From contig JBBSGR010000001.1 in assembly GCA_038253945.1 (NCBI GenBank), forward strand, positions 62,001 to 126,000: a stretch of DNA of 64,000 nt, in the 5' to 3' direction. The notes beneath the pieces are model-generated. The model ran no database searches. It saw nothing but the letters and a program-made list of their open reading frames with translations, and had not been told where the DNA came from. A program made the position numbers and the translations under genes. Of the stretch, positions 36,365-45,584 are shown piece after piece (the stretch's first letter is position 1; each line of letters begins with the position of its first letter). The stretch is from JBBRYW01 sp038253945. GTDB lineage: Bacteria > Actinomycetota > Thermoleophilia > Gaiellales > Gaiellaceae.

Positions 36365-37999
36365 TCAGGCTGGGATTCGGGACGACTGGGGCCGCGCCAG
36401 GGAGCGAAGGCTGGGCAGTTGCTCCTCGGCGGCGCGGCGGCCCGCCTCGAGGAACAGATCGCGGAGATGGAAGTCGCGCCACGTCGACGGGCCGAAGCGC
36501 GGTGTGATCGTGACGTCGGCACGTGCGGCGTGCTGCTCGCTCGAGTCCAGTTGGGCAAGGTCCATCACCTCGAGCAGCGTGTCGAGCATGCGGGACGCGC
36601 GAGGTCGCGCGGGTGCCTCGACCGCCGGCGCCTCACCCGGCCAGGCGGCAAGCGTCTGGCGACTAATGATGTTCACGGAGACGGTGACGTCTGCGCCGGC
36701 GTCGCGCACGGCATCGCTCGGCACGGGCACCAGCGCGAGGCCGTCGACGAGCCGCCTCCCGTTCTGCTCGTGCGGCGGGAAGAGGCCAGCGAGAGCCGTT
36801 GCCGCGAGGAGCGCCTCCCAGAGCGGCCCGGCCGTAACCGGCGCGGCCTCGCGGGCGTTCAGGTCCACGGCCATGACGACCAGCGGGATAGCGAGCTCGG
36901 AGAAGGATTTGAGCTCGGTTGCGTCCTTCAGCAGCTGCGTCATCGCCGCCAGCCCCGTGGAGCCGCCGGAGAGCGAGAGCTTGAACATCTCCTCGACGGC
37001 CTCCGGGCGGAAGGCATCGCGCATCGAGGCCTCGATCTCGGCCGCACTGCGCCCGAGGGCAACCCAGGCCCCCACGATCGCGCCGATGCTGCTTCCCGAG
37101 ACGTAGTCGACCGTGTAGCCCGCGCTCTCGAGCACGGCAAGAGCGCCTACGTGCGAGTAGCCCTTCGCGCCCCCTGCACCGAGGGCAAGCCCGAGCTTGG
37201 TCCTCGACAGGTGCCTGCCGAGCCAGGCGACGTCAGCGGGCCGGCCGTCCTCTCCGACGGGGATGAGCTCGATCGCCCGGCCATCGGTGGGGACAGCAAG
37301 CAATGCTCGCTCGAGCTCCGACACCAGCGCGATCACCCGGTCGACGCCCTCCACAGTCGTCAGCGACTTGTCGGAACCGAGCTCTAGGAGAACCACCACC
37401 GTGCCGTGCTCGGCCAGCAGGTCGTCGAGCCCGGCGAGCGGCTCGAGCGTTTGGCGCGCGTCGAGCGTTGCGACGGGGCGTGGGCTTGCCGCCTCCGTCG
37501 CCGCGAGGATTTCGGCAATCCTCGGCGCGACGGTCTCGCCGACGATCAACGCGACCGCCTCGCCGCGAGCTCGCCTGTCGACCACCCGGGCAGTCGTAGC
37601 CGCGAGCCGCCGGCTCAGGATCCGGGACAGGCTCTCGAGGATGCGCGGCTCCTCGCCGATCACCTTCGCGAATGCGTCGCGCGACAACTCGAGTGCCGTG
37701 GTCTGTACCGCGGCGGTGACGGTGGCCGTCCGCGGCTCACCGGTGATGAGCGACATCTCGCCCACCACGTCGCCGCGCCGTAGGCGGGCGACCATACGGG
37801 AGCGGCCGTCGTCCTCCGGAAGCGTGACGCGCGCGAAGCCGTCGACGACGAGAAAGAGGCTGTCGCCCGGCTCGCCCGCGCGGCAGATCACTTCCCGCGG
37901 TGCGAAGACGCGCGGCTGCATCGCCGCCTCCAGCCTCTCGCGCGCGTCCGAGCCGATGCTCTCGAAGAGCGGGTTGGCTAGCAGTGCGCCGGCGGGCAT
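36365..37999 (-). CDS. Cyclic-nucleotide-domain patatin-like phospholipase/esterase (NTE-like)
   Basis: 544 residues. N-terminal cNMP-binding domain (residues 8-125, GDVVGEMSLITGEPRTATV), a middle region, and a patatin hydrolase domain from about 267 with oxyanion loop GLALGAGGAKGYSHVG, nucleophile elbow GSSIG (Ser304) and DG dyad Asp419 (LVDGLAL). The architecture is that of neuropathy-target-esterase-like lysophospholipases. It sits inside the PKS operon between acyl-CoA ligase and ACP, which is unusual; it could release acyl chains for activation by the ligase or hydrolyse thioesters. Confidence 0.93.
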   Translation of the reverse strand: MPAGALLANPLFESIGSDARERLEAAMQPRVFAPREVICRAGEPGDSLFLVVDGFARVTLPEDDGRSRMVARLRRGDVVGEMSLITGEPRTATVTAAVQTTALELSRDAFAKVIGEEPRILESLSRILSRRLAATTARVVDRRARGEAVALIVGETVAPRIAEILAATEAASPRPVATLDARQTLEPLAGLDDLLAEHGTVVVLLELGSDKSLTTVEGVDRVIALVSELERALLAVPTDGRAIELIPVGEDGRPADVAWLGRHLSRTKLGLALGAGGAKGYSHVGALAVLESAGYTVDYVSGSSIGAIVGAWVALGRSAAEIEASMRDAFRPEAVEEMFKLSLSGGSTGLAAMTQLLKDATELKSFSELAIPLVVMAVDLNAREAAPVTAGPLWEALLAATALAGLFPPHEQNGRRLVDGLALVPVPSDAVRDAGADVTVSVNIISRQTLAAWPGEAPAVEAPARPRASRMLDTLLEVMDLAQLDSSEQHAARADVTITPRFGPSTWRDFHLRDLFLEAGRRAAEEQLPSLRSLARPQSSRIPA

Positions 38000-38011
38000 C
38001 CCGGCGGCCTC

Positions 38012-39505
38012 CTACCTGTCACCGGCGCTCGAGGCGGCAGCAGAGAGAGCCATGCGGTCGGGCTTTCCGGAGCCGAGAACGGGAAGGGTGGGAAGAATGC
38101 GCAGCGCATACGGGACCTTATAACCGGCGACCCGCGCGCGGGCAAATCGCACGAGGTCGGCGGGTGCGACGCTCGAGCCGGGTCGGACGACGACGTAGGC
38201 CTCCAGAGCCTCGCCCATGCGATCGTCCGGCCTCCCGACGACGACGGCCTGGGCGACATCCGGATGCTCGAGGAGCACCGCCTCGACCTCGGCCGGCACG
38301 ACGTTGAAGCCCCCCACGTGGACGATGTCCTTCGCGCGGCCGACGATCCGCACGTAGCCGCTCTCGATCGTGGCCAGGTCGCCGGTCCGGAACCAGCCGT
38401 CGGCGAACGCATCGGAGTCCTCGTCACGCTGCCGGAAGTACCCGGGTGTCACGTACGGCCCGCGCAGCTCGAGCACACCGTCGTCCGCCAGACGCACTGC
38501 GAATTCCGGCAGCGGGCGGCCGACGGTCGTGCGCCGGTGTTCAGCCGAGTCATCAGGCCGGCAGGCCGAGACGGCACCGGTCTCTGTGAGCCCGTACAGG
38601 TTGAGCACCAGCATGCCCCGTGCCTCGAGCTCCTCGAGCAACCGAGGCGGTGAGGGCGCACCGGCCACGAATCCGCCTCGGATGCCAGGGTTGCCGGCGG
38701 GCCTGGTCTTCAGAAGCGACGTGAACAGCGTCGGCGAACCGTGGAGGATCGTGGCCCGGCCATTGTCGATGCCGGCGAGCAGGGGGCGCGGGGAGAACGT
38801 CGATTCGACAAGGATCGCGGCTGCACCGGCGGCGATCGTACCGAGGAAGCACGTCAGCCCGTACGCGTGTGAGATCGGGACGACGAGGACGGCTCGATCT
38901 TCCGGCCGGAGGTCGAGCAGCTCGGCGAGCTTCGGCCCGCCCTTTGCCTCCCGAGCGTGGCGGACGAGCGCCCCCTTCGGTGCGCCGGTCGTTCCGGACG
39001 TGTAGAGGAGGGCCGCGAACTCGGCTGCGAGCGGTTCGGCGGCTTGCCGCCCCGTTCCGCGAATCTCCTCCTCGACCTCGCCCGTCGGGCCTACCACGAG
39101 GCAGGATCGGATGCTTGGCAGGTCAGGTACCAACCGCCGGAGCAGCTCTGCGAACGAGTAGCCCCCGTGCGCCGCCACGCAGACGACGGCGAGCGGCTCG
39201 GCGTGGGCCAGCGTTTGCTCGAGCTCACGGTCACGCAACCTGGAGGTAAGCGGCACGGCCACCCCGCCGACCCGCCAGGCGGCGAACGTTGCGATAGCGA
39301 GCGCCGGGACGTTTGGGGCAATGATCGCAATCCGCTCGCCTACGAGGCCGGTGGGGCCGGCGAGGCGCTCGAGGCGTTTCGCGAGCCTGGCAACGAGTAC
39401 GTCGATCTCACCGTAGGAAAGCTCACCCGAGCCCCAGAGAAACGCAGGCCGGCCGGCGTACTCCTCGACCGCCCTGTCGAGAAGGCCGCCGACCGTTGCG
39501 GTCAC
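38012..39505 (-). CDS. Acyl-CoA/acyl-ACP ligase (AMP-dependent, ANL superfamily)
   Basis: 497 residues. ANL motifs: the P-loop LLYTSGTTGAPKG, the NLYGLTETG core, the hinge region GWFRTGDLATIESG and the C-terminal lysine motif (GKPDRMAL). It adenylates a carboxylic acid and loads CoA or a carrier. GTG 39505 overlaps the CLF stop by four bases (GTGA); the longer frame upstream is a CLF shadow. In this operon it probably activates an unusual starter or side-chain acid. Confidence 0.92.
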   Translation of the reverse strand: MTATVGGLLDRAVEEYAGRPAFLWGSGELSYGEIDVLVARLAKRLERLAGPTGLVGERIAIIAPNVPALAIATFAAWRVGGVAVPLTSRLRDRELEQTLAHAEPLAVVCVAAHGGYSFAELLRRLVPDLPSIRSCLVVGPTGEVEEEIRGTGRQAAEPLAAEFAALLYTSGTTGAPKGALVRHAREAKGGPKLAELLDLRPEDRAVLVVPISHAYGLTCFLGTIAAGAAAILVESTFSPRPLLAGIDNGRATILHGSPTLFTSLLKTRPAGNPGIRGGFVAGAPSPPRLLEELEARGMLVLNLYGLTETGAVSACRPDDSAEHRRTTVGRPLPEFAVRLADDGVLELRGPYVTPGYFRQRDEDSDAFADGWFRTGDLATIESGYVRIVGRAKDIVHVGGFNVVPAEVEAVLLEHPDVAQAVVVGRPDDRMGEALEAYVVVRPGSSVAPADLVRFARARVAGYKVPYALRILPTLPVLGSGKPDRMALSAAASSAGDR

Positions 39506-40767
39506 GTCGTCCGGCGGAGGACGAGCGCGCTGTTGAAGCCGCCGAAACCCCGTGCGTTCACGAGCACTGTCTCGAGCGTCGCGTCGCGCGCCCCAGCTCG
39601 GACGAATGCGAGGTCGCAGCCCTCGGCGGGCTCGTCGAGATTGATCGTCGGCGGCAGGACACCGTCGCGCATCGCTAGCAAGGCCCCCGCGACATCGAGC
39701 GCGCCGCCGCCCGCGTACAGGCGGCCGACCATCGTCTTCGGCGCCGTCACCGGCACGTCGCGGCGGCCGAAGATCTCCTTGATCGCCCACGCCTCTGCTG
39801 CGTCAGCCTCGGGCACGCCTGCGGCATCCGCGAAGACGGCGTCGACTTCGTCCGGCCCGATCCCCGCCCGATCGAGCGAGAGCCGCATCGCTCGCGCCAG
39901 GTGCTCACCGTTGGGGGTCGGATTCTTCGAGTGGTAGGCGTCGTTCGTCGTTCCGTAGCCGAGGATCTCCCCGTAGACGTGGGGCGCGTTCCGCTGCTCG
40001 GCGTGCTCCCGACTCTCCACGAGGACGATCGCACCGCCCTCACCCGGGACGTAGCCGTTAGCGGCGACATCGAACGGCCGGTAGGCCGCCTCGGGCTCGG
40101 TTGCCTCGCTCAGGCGCCCGTTCGTCAGCTGACAGGTCAGCGCATACGGGCCGATCGGAGCCTCCGTGCCTCCCGAGATGACGAAATCGACGCCACGGAT
40201 GATGTTCCGGCGCGAGTGCCAGAGCGCCTCCAGCCCGCCGGCCCCTTCCTGGACGACGACCCCACACGGCCCCTTCATCCCGTATTTGATCGCGATCTGG
40301 CCGGTCGTCGCCGCGTAGAACCACGCGATCGACTGGTAGGCCCCGACGAAGAGCGGGCCCTTGCCCCAGAGGCTCTGGATCTCCTTCTGACCGAAGTCGT
40401 TCCCGCCCGACGCGCTTGCGGTGATGACGCTCATGCGGTACGGGTCCTTCCCCTCCGGATCGAACTGTGCATCCTCGAGCGCCAACTGGGTCGCGGCGAG
40501 CGCCATGTGCGTCCACCGGTCGGTCTGGACGATCATCCGCTGGTCGAGGTAGTCACTTGCCTCGAAGCCCTTGACCTCGCCGGCGAGTTGTGCCGGATAC
40601 TGCGACGGATCGAAGTGCGTGATTCGGCCGATGCCACTCTTGCCCGCCTTCGTCGCATCCCACCAAGCCTCGGTGCCGATCCCGTTCGGGGCGATGACAC
40701 CGAGGCCCGTGATCAACGCCTGTCGGCCGGCGCGCGGCAGGCTCGTGAAGCTCTCCGGCGCGCTCAT
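39502..40767 (-). CDS. Type II PKS chain-length factor (KS-beta)
   Basis: 421 residues with the ketosynthase fold but Gln173 in place of the active-site cysteine (GVVVQEGAGGL), the hallmark of KS-beta/CLF partners. The later histidines are also altered (FADAAGVPEAD, MVGRLYAGG), so it is not self-catalytic. It dimerises with KS-alpha to set chain length. ATG start with GAGGGGA upstream, 79 bases after KS-alpha. Confidence 0.96.
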   Translation of the reverse strand: MSAPESFTSLPRAGRQALITGLGVIAPNGIGTEAWWDATKAGKSGIGRITHFDPSQYPAQLAGEVKGFEASDYLDQRMIVQTDRWTHMALAATQLALEDAQFDPEGKDPYRMSVITASASGGNDFGQKEIQSLWGKGPLFVGAYQSIAWFYAATTGQIAIKYGMKGPCGVVVQEGAGGLEALWHSRRNIIRGVDFVISGGTEAPIGPYALTCQLTNGRLSEATEPEAAYRPFDVAANGYVPGEGGAIVLVESREHAEQRNAPHVYGEILGYGTTNDAYHSKNPTPNGEHLARAMRLSLDRAGIGPDEVDAVFADAAGVPEADAAEAWAIKEIFGRRDVPVTAPKTMVGRLYAGGGALDVAGALLAMRDGVLPPTINLDEPAEGCDLAFVRAGARDATLETVLVNARGFGGFNSALVLRRTT

Positions 40768-40846
40768 CGAGCGTCCCCTCGCGGCTCATGCCGGCGAGGC
40801 GCCAAATGCATCGAGTGACTCGGGCCGAGGCGGGCATATAGCGTGC

Positions 40847-42121
40847 TCACATCCCCACCTCCTCCAGCTCAGGTGGCCGAGCGAGGATCATCGCCGACTG
40901 GAAACCACCGAAGCCGCTTCCCGTCGACAGAGCACAGTCGACCTGGGTGCGCTTCGCGGTGTTCGGCGTGTAGTCGAGATCGCACTCGGGATCCGGGTTC
41001 TCCCAGTTCGCCGTCGGCGGGACGACTCCGCGATCGATTGCGAGGGCGCATGCCGCCATCTCGACGGCACCGATGCCGCCGAGGGAGTGCCCGACCATCG
41101 ACTTGATCGAGCTGATCGGAATCTTGTATGCCTGGTCGCCCAGGGAGCGCTTGTAGGCGGCCGTCTCGTGCCGGTCGTTCTGCTTCGTCCCCGAGCCGTG
41201 GGCGTTGATGTAGTCGATGTCCTCGGGCTTGATCTGCCCCTGGGCCATCGCGTCGAGAATCGCCTCCGCCATCTCGGCGCCGTCTGGCCGCAGCCCGGTC
41301 ATGTGGTAGGCGTTGCCGCGGTTCGCGTAGCCCGCGACCTCGCAGTAGATGTGAGCTCCGCGCGCTTGCGCCGACTCGAATTCCTCGAGCACGAGGATCG
41401 CGGCGCCCTCACCCATCACGAAGCCATCACGGTCGCGATCGAACGGTCGCGAGGCGTGCTCCGGGTCGTCGTTCCGGCGCGACGTCGCCTTGATCGGATC
41501 GAAGCATGCCATCGAGATCGGCGAGATCCCGGTCTCCGAGGCGCCGGTGATGACGATGTCGGCCTCGTCGTCCTGAATCAACTGGTGGCCGTAGCCGATG
41601 CCGTCGATCCCGGACGTGCAGCCCGTGGAGACGACCACCGTCGGCCCGTGCGCGCCGAGCTCGAGTGCCACTTCGCTCGCCAGCGTGCTCGGGACGAGCG
41701 CATTGAAGAGGAATGGCGAGGCGTACTCGTGATCGACCAGCCACTTCTGGCCATGGTTCGAGACGACGACATAGTCTCGCTCGAGCACCATCGTGCCTCC
41801 GACGGCGCTGCCGAGCGTCACCCCCATGCGCTCGCGGTCGACGGCCTCGAGGTCGAGGCCGGCGTCGGTCACCGCCTCCAGAGCCGCAGCGACCGCGAAC
41901 TGAACGTAGCGATCCATGCGGTTGACCTTCTGGTCGTCGAGCCCGGCTGCGCGCGGGTCGAAGTCTGCCTCGGCGGCGATCTGCGACCGGAACCCCTCCG
42001 GGTCGAAGAACGTGATCTTGCGCGTTGCCGTGCGACCGGACGTGATCGTCTCCCAGAACGCCTCCCGGTTGACGCCCCCCGGAGCGACGACGCCGACTCC
42101 CGTAACCGCGCTACGGCGCAT
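40847..42121 (-). CDS. Type II PKS ketosynthase (KS-alpha)
   Basis: 424 residues. The condensing triad is complete: Cys168 (VVVSTGCTSGIDG), His308 (INAHGSGT) and His345 (MVGHSLGGIG). The sequence and its pairing with a CLF identify the aromatic (type II) class and not FabF. It extends malonyl units on the ACP to a poly-beta-ketone. The start directly abuts the cupin stop (TAG ATG). Phylogeny of this KS would best reveal the product class. Confidence 0.97.
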   Translation of the reverse strand: MRRSAVTGVGVVAPGGVNREAFWETITSGRTATRKITFFDPEGFRSQIAAEADFDPRAAGLDDQKVNRMDRYVQFAVAAALEAVTDAGLDLEAVDRERMGVTLGSAVGGTMVLERDYVVVSNHGQKWLVDHEYASPFLFNALVPSTLASEVALELGAHGPTVVVSTGCTSGIDGIGYGHQLIQDDEADIVITGASETGISPISMACFDPIKATSRRNDDPEHASRPFDRDRDGFVMGEGAAILVLEEFESAQARGAHIYCEVAGYANRGNAYHMTGLRPDGAEMAEAILDAMAQGQIKPEDIDYINAHGSGTKQNDRHETAAYKRSLGDQAYKIPISSIKSMVGHSLGGIGAVEMAACALAIDRGVVPPTANWENPDPECDLDYTPNTAKRTQVDCALSTGSGFGGFQSAMILARPPELEEVGM

Positions 42122-42538
42122 CTAGCCGGCCGCCGGCTCCTCGGCCGGCCGTCGTTCTTCGGTGTCCACGTGGCCGGCATCCGGCCTCGGTGCCAAGGGC
42201 CCGAGGTGGAACACGATGAAAGCCTCTTCGTCTCGCTCGTTCATCAGCCGGTGTCTGATGTTCGGGGGGATGAGCAGCGCGTGCCCGGCCGACAGCCCGT
42301 GCGGTTCGCCGTCCAGCCGGGCGGTGATCGCGCCGCGGACGACGAAGATGAACTCCTCCGAATATGGGTGGTAGTGCTCCGCGATCCAGTCTCCGGCCGG
42401 AATCGTGGCGACGCCCATGAAGCCCGACGTCGAGCCGACAGTCTTCGGGCTGAGCAATGTGCGGACGTCGCCGCCGCGGCGGTCGTCCGCGGGCGTGTCC
42501 TCGACTTTCCGGATGCCTGGCTTCTGCTGCTCTTCCAT
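42122..42538 (-). CDS. Cupin protein, CurC/WhiE-ORFII-like
   Basis: 138 residues from ATG 42538, which has GAGGAGG upstream. A single cupin with motif 1 HYHPYSEEFIFVVRG (His, His, Glu) and motif 2 PPNIRHRLMN, then the characteristic tail FHLGPLAPRPDAGHVDTE found in spore-pigment polyketide cupins. Such proteins are thought to be mono- or dioxygenases or cyclases acting on the nascent polyketide. First gene of the PKS operon and directly abutting KS-alpha. Confidence 0.88.
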   Translation of the reverse strand: MEEQQKPGIRKVEDTPADDRRGGDVRTLLSPKTVGSTSGFMGVATIPAGDWIAEHYHPYSEEFIFVVRGAITARLDGEPHGLSAGHALLIPPNIRHRLMNERDEEAFIVFHLGPLAPRPDAGHVDTEERRPAEEPAAG

Positions 42539-42641
42539 CTCGCCTCCTCGCTGGTCTGGGTCGATCGTGTACGACATAGCCGCGCCAGTCAAGCCCGTGC
42601 GGTTGTCCGCCGTCGCAGGAAGGTGACATACTCGCCCGGCG

Positions 42642-43592
42642 ATGGCCGCGGTCGCCTTCCTCTACCCGGGTCAGGGATCTCAAACCGTCGGCATGGGCTC
42701 AAAGCTGCTCGCGACGGAGGGAGACCTGCTCGAGGAGTACTTTTCGCAGGCAGAGGCCGCATCGGGTGAGCCGATCCGGCGGATCTGCCTCGAGGGGCCG
42801 CTGGAGGCGCTCACGCGAACCGAAGTAGCCCAACCGGCGCTGTTCGCGGTGTCGCTCGCCGTCACGGACGCCGCGCGGGCGCGCGGGATCCACCCGGACC
42901 TGGTCGCCGGGCACAGCCTGGGCGAGTACACCGCGGCGTGTGCGGCCGGCGCGATCTCGGTCGAGGACGGAATCGAGCTCGTGAGCCTGCGAGGGCGACT
43001 CATGGGCCGGGTGGGAGACGAGCGCCCAGGCGCCATGGCGGCCGTGATCGGACTGTCGGCGGCCGAGCTCGGCGAGCTGTGCGAGCAGGCTTCCAGCGCT
43101 GGAATGGTCACGCTCGCAAACATCAACTCGCCGACGCAGGTCGTCGTCTCCGGGGAGGCGGAAGGGGTCGCTCGGCTGATGGAGCTCGCCGAGCAGGCCG
43201 GCGCGTCCCGTGTCGTTCCCCTCCTGGTCGCCGCGGCGTTCCACAGCGAGCTGATGAAGCCGGTCCAGGAGCAGATGGCCGCCGCCGTGCGCGAGGTCGC
43301 CTGGAGCGACCCGCGCGTCCCCGTCGCCGCCAACGCGCGGGGCGACCTGATCCGCGACGGCGAGGCACTCCGCACCGCTCTGGTCGACCAGATCGCCAGC
43401 CCGGTGCGGTGGGTGGAGTGCGTCCAGGCGCTCGCCGCAGCCGGCGCGGACACGTTCCTCGAGGTCGGCCCGGGACGCGTGCTCGGCGGCCTCGTGCGCC
43501 AGATCCAACCCGGCGCCGACGTGTTCTCGGCCGACTCGCCGGAGCGGCTGGCGGAGTTCGCCGAGGGGCACCCGGCCGCCGTTCGCCGCTGA
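42642..43592 (+). CDS. fabD: Malonyl-CoA:ACP transacylase
   Basis: 316 residues. FLYPGQGSQ near the N-terminus, the nucleophile motif GHSLGEY (Ser92), and the catalytic histidine in AAAFHSELM. It loads malonyl units onto ACP. It is divergent from the PKS operon with about 100 bases between, giving a shared control region. Whether it also serves fatty acid synthesis is unclear, because no other fab genes are nearby. Confidence 0.95.
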   Translation: MAAVAFLYPGQGSQTVGMGSKLLATEGDLLEEYFSQAEAASGEPIRRICLEGPLEALTRTEVAQPALFAVSLAVTDAARARGIHPDLVAGHSLGEYTAACAAGAISVEDGIELVSLRGRLMGRVGDERPGAMAAVIGLSAAELGELCEQASSAGMVTLANINSPTQVVVSGEAEGVARLMELAEQAGASRVVPLLVAAAFHSELMKPVQEQMAAAVREVAWSDPRVPVAANARGDLIRDGEALRTALVDQIASPVRWVECVQALAAAGADTFLEVGPGRVLGGLVRQIQPGADVFSADSPERLAEFAEGHPAAVRR

Positions 43593-43627
43593 ACGATCGG
43601 CGAGGCCGCCGGCGCCGGCTTGCCCGA

Positions 43628-44188
43628 CTACAGCCGGTAGGACATCCGGGAGGTGACGACGGCGTCGGCCAGACGCGCGTAGAGGCGCGCGTTGTCGACC
43701 GCAATCGCCGCGTGGCTCGCGAGTGCCGTCGCCACCTTCAGGTCGCGGTCGTCGAACGAGCCCTCTCGCTTGTTGATCACTTCGATCACGCCGATCGTGT
43801 GCTCCCTCGTCGTCATCGGCACGGCGAGGATCGAGCGCGTCTCGAAGCCGGTCTTCTCGTCGATCCCGCCGTAGAAGCGGGGATCGGACTTCGGGTCCGA
43901 GACGACGAGCGGCTCAGCGTGCTCGACCACCCAGCCGCCGATGCCCTGCCCGGCGGGGACGCGCTCGCGGGCGACAGCCTCACCGGGCGTGCCCGTCGCG
44001 ACCTCGACCGTCAGCTCGCCGGCCTCCTCGTCCAGCAGGAGGAGCGAGCTCGTCTCGGCCCCCGTCAGCTCGGTGGCCGAGGCCATGATCGCGCCGAGCA
44101 GCTCGTCGAGCTTCAGCGTTGAGCTCAGCAGCGACGAGATCTCGAGCAGCCGCTCCAGTGTCGCCGCGTTGGTCTCCGGTTCAGCCAT
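43628..44188 (-). CDS. GAF-domain protein
   Basis: 186 residues, essentially one GAF sensor domain (LLGAIMASATELTGAETSSLLLLDEEAGELTVEV, then LAVPMTTREHTIGVIEVINKR) preceded by a short helix. No output domain is attached. It lies ten bases after accC in the same orientation, so it is co-transcribed. The ligand is not predictable; it may be a regulator of the carboxylase/PKS supply operon. Confidence 0.82.
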   Translation of the reverse strand: MAEPETNAATLERLLEISSLLSSTLKLDELLGAIMASATELTGAETSSLLLLDEEAGELTVEVATGTPGEAVARERVPAGQGIGGWVVEHAEPLVVSDPKSDPRFYGGIDEKTGFETRSILAVPMTTREHTIGVIEVINKREGSFDDRDLKVATALASHAAIAVDNARLYARLADAVVTSRMSYRL

Positions 44189-44198
44189 CGCTCCTCCT

Positions 44199-45575
44199 CT
44201 ATCCGGTCGCGGCCGCGAGCTGCTTCTCCTCGGCCATGAACTGCTCGACGAAGTCGGTCGTCACGTCCCCGGAGCGAAATTGAGCATTCGCCAGGATCCG
44301 TTGGTGGAAGGGGATCGTCGTCTTGACGCCTCTTCCCGAGATCTCGAACTCGGAGAGCGCGCGCTGCATGCGGTTGATCGCGCGCTCACGGTCGGGTGCC
44401 CACACGATCAGCTTCGCGATCAGCGAGTCGTAGAAGGGGCTGACCGTCCAGCCCGGGTAGCAATGCGAGTCGACGCGGGTCCACGGACCCCCGGGCGGGA
44501 CATACGTCTCCAGCCGGCCGGCGGTGGGCGCGAAGTTGTTGTCCGGGTCCTCGGCGTTGATGCGGCATTCGAGCGCGTGCCCCTTGAGCTCGACGGCGTC
44601 CTGCGTCACCGACAGCTGCTCGCCGGCCGCGACGCGAATCTGCTCCTGAATCAGGTCGCAGTCGGTGATCATCTCGCTCACCGGGTGCTCGACCTGGATG
44701 CGCGCGTTCATCTCCATGAACGCGAGGTTGCCGTCCTGGTCGAGCAGGAACTCCATCGTCCCGGCGCCGGTATAGCCGATCGAGAGCGCGCCGTTGACGG
44801 CCTTCTCGCCAATGTCCGTGCGCATCTCGGGCGTCAGGTGCACCGAGGGCGCCTCCTCGATCAGCTTCTGGTGGCGGCGTTGCACCGAGCAGTCGCGCTC
44901 GCCGAAGTAGACGCCGCCTCCGTGCTCGTCGCACACGAGCTGCACCTCGGTGTGGTAGGGGGCCTGAAGGTAGCGCTCCACGTAGACGGCGCTGTCCTTG
45001 AACACCGCCTGCGCGGTCGCCCGGGTCGAGCGGTACTGCGAGGCGAGCTCTTCGCGGTTCCAGACGACCGTCATGCCACGCCCGCCGCCGCCCGCCACAG
45101 CTTTGATGATGACCGGGAGTCCGATCTCGTCCGCAATGTCGCGCGCCTCGTCGACCGTGTTGACGGGATCAACCGTGCCCGGGAGCAGCGGCAGGCCGGC
45201 CTTCGACATGAGATCGCGCGCGGTCGCCTTGTCGGCGACCTTCTCCATCACATCCGGCTTGGGGCCGATGAAGGTAATGCCCTCGTTCGTGCAGATCTCG
45301 GCGAAGTACGGGTCCTCGGAGAGAAAGCCGTAGCCCGGGTGGATCGCGTCGGCTCCCGTCTTCTGGGCCGCGCCGATGATGCTCGGGATGTGCAGGTAGC
45401 TGCGTCCCGCGGCCGGGGGGCCGATCTGGACCGCCTCGTCGGCGAAGCGGACGACAGCCGACTCCGCGTCCGCGGTCGAGTAGACGGCGACGCTCTTGAT
45501 CCCAAGCTCACGGCAGGCGCGCGCGACCCGGAGGGCGATCTCTCCCCGGTTGGCGATCAACACCTTCTCGAACAC
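44199..45575 (-). CDS. accC: Biotin carboxylase subunit of acetyl-CoA carboxylase
   Basis: 458 residues of the ATP-grasp biotin carboxylase fold: N-terminal FEKVLIANRGEIALRV, glycine-rich loop GGGGRGM, GERDCSVQRRHQKLIEEAP, EMNARIQVEHPVSE. It carboxylates the biotin on AccB using bicarbonate and ATP. Starts at GTG 45575, nine bases after accB. Confidence 0.97.
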   Translation of the reverse strand: MFEKVLIANRGEIALRVARACRELGIKSVAVYSTADAESAVVRFADEAVQIGPPAAGRSYLHIPSIIGAAQKTGADAIHPGYGFLSEDPYFAEICTNEGITFIGPKPDVMEKVADKATARDLMSKAGLPLLPGTVDPVNTVDEARDIADEIGLPVIIKAVAGGGGRGMTVVWNREELASQYRSTRATAQAVFKDSAVYVERYLQAPYHTEVQLVCDEHGGGVYFGERDCSVQRRHQKLIEEAPSVHLTPEMRTDIGEKAVNGALSIGYTGAGTMEFLLDQDGNLAFMEMNARIQVEHPVSEMITDCDLIQEQIRVAAGEQLSVTQDAVELKGHALECRINAEDPDNNFAPTAGRLETYVPPGGPWTRVDSHCYPGWTVSPFYDSLIAKLIVWAPDRERAINRMQRALSEFEISGRGVKTTIPFHQRILANAQFRSGDVTTDFVEQFMAEEKQLAAATG

Positions 45576-45584
45576 GCCTGCGCT

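Noticed and set aside
39502..40767. Second catalytic ketosynthase (FabF-like)
   Set aside because: Gln173 replaces the active-site cysteine and the downstream histidine motifs are changed, so it is a chain-length factor.
40571..42769. 732-codon open frame on the plus strand
   Set aside because: It is antisense to KS-alpha and its neighbours. The arginine/valine/aspartate-rich composition is what high-GC third positions give on the opposite strand; KS-alpha has complete catalytic motifs.
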